Shown: in pieces, positions 22,376 through 24,620 of the stretch
How positions within the stretch are numbered: position 1 is the stretch's first letter
Layout: every line of letters begins with the position of its first letter
Assembly (NCBI GenBank): GCA_035711465.1
Contig: DASTCC010000183.1
Location: forward strand, 1 to 24,620
Length of the DNA: 24,620 nucleotides
Direction: 5' to 3'
Origin: DASTCC01 sp035711465
GTDB lineage: Bacteria; Acidobacteriota; Vicinamibacteria; Vicinamibacterales; SCN-69-37
Notes under the pieces: model-generated
Seen by the model: the letters and a program-made list of their open reading frames with translations, nothing else
The model's database searches: none
What the model was told of the DNA's origin: nothing
Position numbers and translations under genes: made by a program

Positions 22376-23518
22376 TCAGGCCAGCGCCTGGCGAGCGAAC
22401 TCGACGCACTTCTTCACTTCGCGCACTGCATCGGAATCGGCCGGCACCGGATACTCGAGCTCGATCGACGCCGGGAACGCCCAGCCACGCTTGCGCATGA
22501 GCTGCAGGATCTCGGCGATCTGGCCGTCGCCGCGGCCGAACGGCACCGTCAGCGAGCAGTGCTGCGGCAGCGTGCGGTCCTTCAGATGAAAGCTCGAGAT
22601 CCGCGCGTGATGGCGCTCCAGAAACTGCAGCGGCGTGCCGCCGACGTTGCCGGCGGCGACGTAGTGGCCGAGATCGACGTTGATCCGGTTCCACTCCGAC
22701 AGCGCCAGCGCGTCGTCGAACGCCGTCATGCTGCCCTGCGCGTGCGTGTGGTACGCGACCGCGACTTTGTGCTTCGCCGCGAACTGGACGAGGCGCCTCA
22801 TCAGCGGCGACGCGCTCTCGCCGCCGGGTAGCTCCATCGTCAGGTGCGATGCGCCGAGCGCCGCGGCGATCGCGAACACGTAGTCGAACTCGGCGTCGGT
22901 GGTCTGCATGGTCTTCTGCAGGCCGTCCGGCTTGTAGGCGTAGATGGTCACGCCGGCGTCGTTGAAGAGCTTTCGCAGATCGCGGACGCGATCGAGCGAG
23001 ACGGACATCCGCCAGTTGCGCAGTTCCTCGGCGGCCCTCTGTTGCGCGGCGATCTGTTCGGGCGACGCCTGCCCTCGCCCACCGCCGCCCCCGCCGCCAC
23101 CAGTCCGGCCGGGGCCTTCCGGCGGCGCGCAGGTCGGCATCGTCCCGCTCATCAGCTGCTCGTAAGGCGTCGGCGGTCGCGGCGCCGCCGGCGCGTCGCC
23201 GCCGGTACGGCCGCGCCCGCCGCCGCCTCTGCCGCCACCGCGTCCGGACGACGGCCGTCCGAGAAAGTTCTCGACGGGACCGTCCATGAGCTCGATGGCG
23301 TTGATGCCGGAGTCGAGGACGTACTGCAGCGTCGCCGGCGCGGACTGGTCGGGCATCGATCGATAGCTGTAGGTGATGACGCCGATCTGAACGCCGCCGA
23401 ACCTGGAGTCGGGCCTGGCTTGCGCCGCGAGGGCGCGGACGAGCGGACTGTTCGCGATCGCGACGCCCGGCACGCCGGCCAGGGCGATCTTTCCGAGCTC
23501 TCGTCGACTCAAGGTCAT
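22376..23518 (-). CDS. Tat-exported sugar phosphate isomerase/epimerase-like TIM barrel protein with Gly-rich inserts
   Basis: A 380-residue protein of the xylose isomerase-like TIM barrel (AP endonuclease 2) superfamily. MTLSRRELGKIALAG is a Tat signal (SRRxLxK), with cleavage probable near ALAAQA. The barrel starts at GVQIGVITYSYRSM and shows GINAIELMDG, ASHLTMELPGG, AVAYHTHAQGSM, NRINVDLGHY, ISSFHLKDR and ASIELEYPV. The Glu, His, Asp, His and Glu in these strands fit the usual metal site. Between strand 2 and the conserved helix are two low-complexity inserts, about 23 and 18 residues rich in Gly and Arg (RPSSGRGGGRGGGGRGRTGG and GPGRTGGGGGGGGRG), not usual for the fold. ATG 23518 was chosen because GGGAGG (23524-23529) lies 5 bases upstream and the Tat motif follows at once; the upstream extension lacks support. 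The sugar substrate is unknown. It is divergent from the exported TPR gene. Confidence 0.88.
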   Translation of the reverse strand: MTLSRRELGKIALAGVPGVAIANSPLVRALAAQARPDSRFGGVQIGVITYSYRSMPDQSAPATLQYVLDSGINAIELMDGPVENFLGRPSSGRGGGRGGGGRGRTGGDAPAAPRPPTPYEQLMSGTMPTCAPPEGPGRTGGGGGGGGRGQASPEQIAAQQRAAEELRNWRMSVSLDRVRDLRKLFNDAGVTIYAYKPDGLQKTMQTTDAEFDYVFAIAAALGASHLTMELPGGESASPLMRRLVQFAAKHKVAVAYHTHAQGSMTAFDDALALSEWNRINVDLGHYVAAGNVGGTPLQFLERHHARISSFHLKDRTLPQHCSLTVPFGRGDGQIAEILQLMRKRGWAFPASIELEYPVPADSDAVREVKKCVEFARQALA

Positions 23519-23549
23519 CGCAGCCTCCCGCGCGAAACCCGTCGCGGCG

Positions 23550-23589
23550 ATTATGGCACCGCGTGCGAGCGAGGCCAGCATGCCATAAT
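23550..23589. promoter_or_regulatory. Mirror-image divergent extended -10 promoters
   Basis: ATTATGGCA (23550-23558) and TGCCATAAT (23581-23589) are a perfect 9-bp inverted repeat with a 22-base centre. Read outward, each arm is TGC-CATAAT, an extended -10 box (TGn plus five of six consensus bases): 23584-23589 faces the TPR gene and 23550-23555 faces the TIM-barrel gene. No convincing -35 hexamers are seen at 17 bases, as is common for extended -10 promoters. The two polymerase footprints overlap, so the promoters should exclude each other. Confidence 0.55.
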
Positions 23590-23616
23590 CCGGCCGGGTT
23601 CAAAGGCAGGACACTC

Positions 23617-24468
23617 ATGAAGCGCGCTTCCCTCGCGTGCGTGCTCGTCGGCCTGATGGCGCTGGGCGCCGCGCCCGGCGCCGGCCAGACCGCTGCGACG
23701 TCGGTCCAGTACCGCTCGCCCGCCGGCGTCGAGTACCGATCGCTTCCCGATACCGAAGCGATCACAAAAGCGCAGACGGCGCTCGCGGCAGACCCGCGCA
23801 ACGTCGCTCGCATCATCGATCTCGGCGTCGCGCAGTCGAGCGCGCGGCAGTTTCGCGAAGCGATCGCGACGTTCACGCGCGGGCTCGCGATCGAGCCGAA
23901 CAACGCGCTGCTGCTGCGATGGCGCGGGCATCGCTATCTGTCGGTCCGCGAGTTCGATCGCGCGCTCGCCGATCTCACGCGCGGCAGCACGATCGATTCG
24001 AGCATCTACGGGATCTGGTATCACCTCGGCATCGTCCAGTTCGCGCGCGGCGACTTCTCCTCCGCAGCCGCGTCGTTCGCCCGTGCGCAGCCGATCGCGC
24101 CCGATGCTGGCGAGCTCGCGGGGTCGACCGACTGGCTATGGATGTCGCTGAGCCGCGCCGGTCGAGCCGCGGAAGCGAAGGCGATGCTCGACAGCCGGCC
24201 CGACACCCACACCAAGCCCGTCGTCAACGCGTACACGCGGCGGCTGCAGCTCTACCGCGGCGAGATCGGCCCGGAGGCCGTAATCACGGCTGCGGACACC
24301 GACGACGTTCAGATCGCGACGCTCGCGTACGGTCTGGGCAACTGGCACCTCGTTCGTGGCGACACGGTGAAGGCGCGCGAGTCGTTCGAGCGGTCGGTTC
24401 AGCAGTCGGGCGGGTGGCCGGGCTTCGGGTTCATCCTGTCGGAAGTGGAGCTGCGGCGGCTCCGGTAG
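23617..24468 (+). CDS. Exported tetratricopeptide repeat protein
   Basis: A 283-residue secreted or periplasmic protein. The signal peptide MKRASLACVLVGLMALGAAP is cut near GAGQ. Residues about 45-150 contain three TPR-like helix pairs: EAITKAQTALAADPRNVARI with IDLGVAQSSARQFREAIATF; TRGLAIEPNNALLLRWRGHR with SVREFDRALADLTRGS; and GIWYHLGIVQFARGDFSSAA with ASFARAQPIAPD. The last part (LAYGLGNWHLVRGDTVKARE, SFERSVQQSGGWPGFGFILS) holds a fourth. No enzymatic motif is seen; TPRs bind partner proteins. ATG 23617 is preferred over the upstream GTG at 23563 because it starts the signal peptide and has GGCAGGA just before it. The preceding divergent region carries a good extended -10 box. The partner is unknown. 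Confidence 0.87.
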   Translation: MKRASLACVLVGLMALGAAPGAGQTAATSVQYRSPAGVEYRSLPDTEAITKAQTALAADPRNVARIIDLGVAQSSARQFREAIATFTRGLAIEPNNALLLRWRGHRYLSVREFDRALADLTRGSTIDSSIYGIWYHLGIVQFARGDFSSAAASFARAQPIAPDAGELAGSTDWLWMSLSRAGRAAEAKAMLDSRPDTHTKPVVNAYTRRLQLYRGEIGPEAVITAADTDDVQIATLAYGLGNWHLVRGDTVKARESFERSVQQSGGWPGFGFILSEVELRRLR

Positions 24469-24477
24469 CCGCCGCCG

Positions 24478-24620
24478 TCACTCGCCGCGCCGGACGGCCT
24501 CGATCTTCGCGTCACGCTCGGCATTGAGCCGCTCGCGCTCGCGCCGATAGTCGTCCTCGGCCGTCTCGCGCGCCGCCGGATCGACGATCGTTCTCATCGT
24601 GCCGCGATGCAGGATCTCGA
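24478..24620 (-). CDS. C-terminal end of an unidentified protein (5' end outside window)
   Basis: A minus-strand frame is open from the window edge to a TGA at 24478-24480, giving about 47 residues: EILHRGTMRTIVDPAARETA, then EDDYRRERERLNAERDAKIE and AVRRGE. The second part is a charged helix with Arg/Glu spacing compatible with a coiled coil. The stop is 9 bases from the stop of the convergent TPR gene, as expected for a real gene end. I do not recognise the family. Confidence 0.55.
   Translation of the reverse strand, partial: EILHRGTMRTIVDPAARETAEDDYRRERERLNAERDAKIEAVRRGE

Noticed and set aside
22358..22377. Possible terminator between the convergent class I methyltransferase and TIM-barrel genes (GATCC...GGATC)
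   Set aside because: Only a 5-bp stem with a 9-base loop and no T-run; too weak to call.
1..24620. CRISPR arrays, tRNA or rRNA genes, transposases or phage integration sites
   Set aside because: No regularly spaced direct repeats, cloverleaf-like sequence or recombinase motifs were noticed on either strand.

Overview
The window is GC-rich, gene-dense bacterial DNA. It most resembles an Acidobacteriota genome, probably the Vicinamibacteria branch. This is inferred from gene content, not from a marker gene: two orphan ADOP-type MacB/FtsX permeases with a PadR repressor, Ser/Thr kinases carrying TolB/beta-propeller or beta-helix sensor domains, secreted S9 and S46 peptidases, a HAF-repeat protein, a PEP-CTERM protein and a DUF2911 protein. 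No tRNA, rRNA, CRISPR array, transposase or integrase was seen.

Layout, left to right. (1) 1-3250: the 3' part of a Ser/Thr kinase fused through one membrane helix to a right-handed beta-helix domain, then an exported six-repeat HAF protein and a small NTF2-like hypothetical protein on the minus strand. (2) 3250-6130: a secreted S9 peptidase on the minus strand, flanked on both sides by plus-strand gene debris: a TPR regulator remnant that uses three frames, and a kinase N-lobe remnant with a frameshift. (3) 6159-8234: an S46 dipeptidyl peptidase, separated from the next gene by a long convergent hairpin. (4) 8292-17985, all minus strand: ADOP permease 1, a PEP-CTERM protein, a greB copy with a large internal deletion, an inverted-repeat element, ADOP permease 2, its PadR regulator and a full-length kinase with a TolB-like sensor. 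(5) 18030-19957: an exported protein-isoaspartate methyltransferase, a small four-helix membrane protein, full-length greB and the C-terminal stub of another kinase/TolB gene. (6) 19958-24620: an rRNA m5U methyltransferase, a DUF2911 protein, a class I methyltransferase, a Tat-exported xylose-isomerase-like TIM barrel protein with glycine-rich inserts, an exported TPR protein, and the 3' end of a minus-strand gene.

The most interesting regulatory reading concerns padR and ADOP1. padR has a sigma70-like promoter whose -10 box lies inside a perfect 15-bp palindrome touching the ATG, which suggests autorepression of a leaderless mRNA. The 9-mer ACTTTGTAG in that palindrome recurs in the candidate promoter of ADOP permease 1, about 4.3 kb away, with the same 17-bp spacing and again with the ATG right behind the -10 box. 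PadR may therefore control both permeases. The other theme is gene decay and duplication: at least three remnants of the kinase/TolB/TPR signalling superfamily and a greB copy missing 67 codons lie among intact relatives. Several gene products (S9, S46, the isoaspartate methyltransferase, DUF2911, the Tat protein, HAF, PEP-CTERM and TPR proteins) appear to be exported, so much of the window encodes cell-envelope or extracytoplasmic functions.
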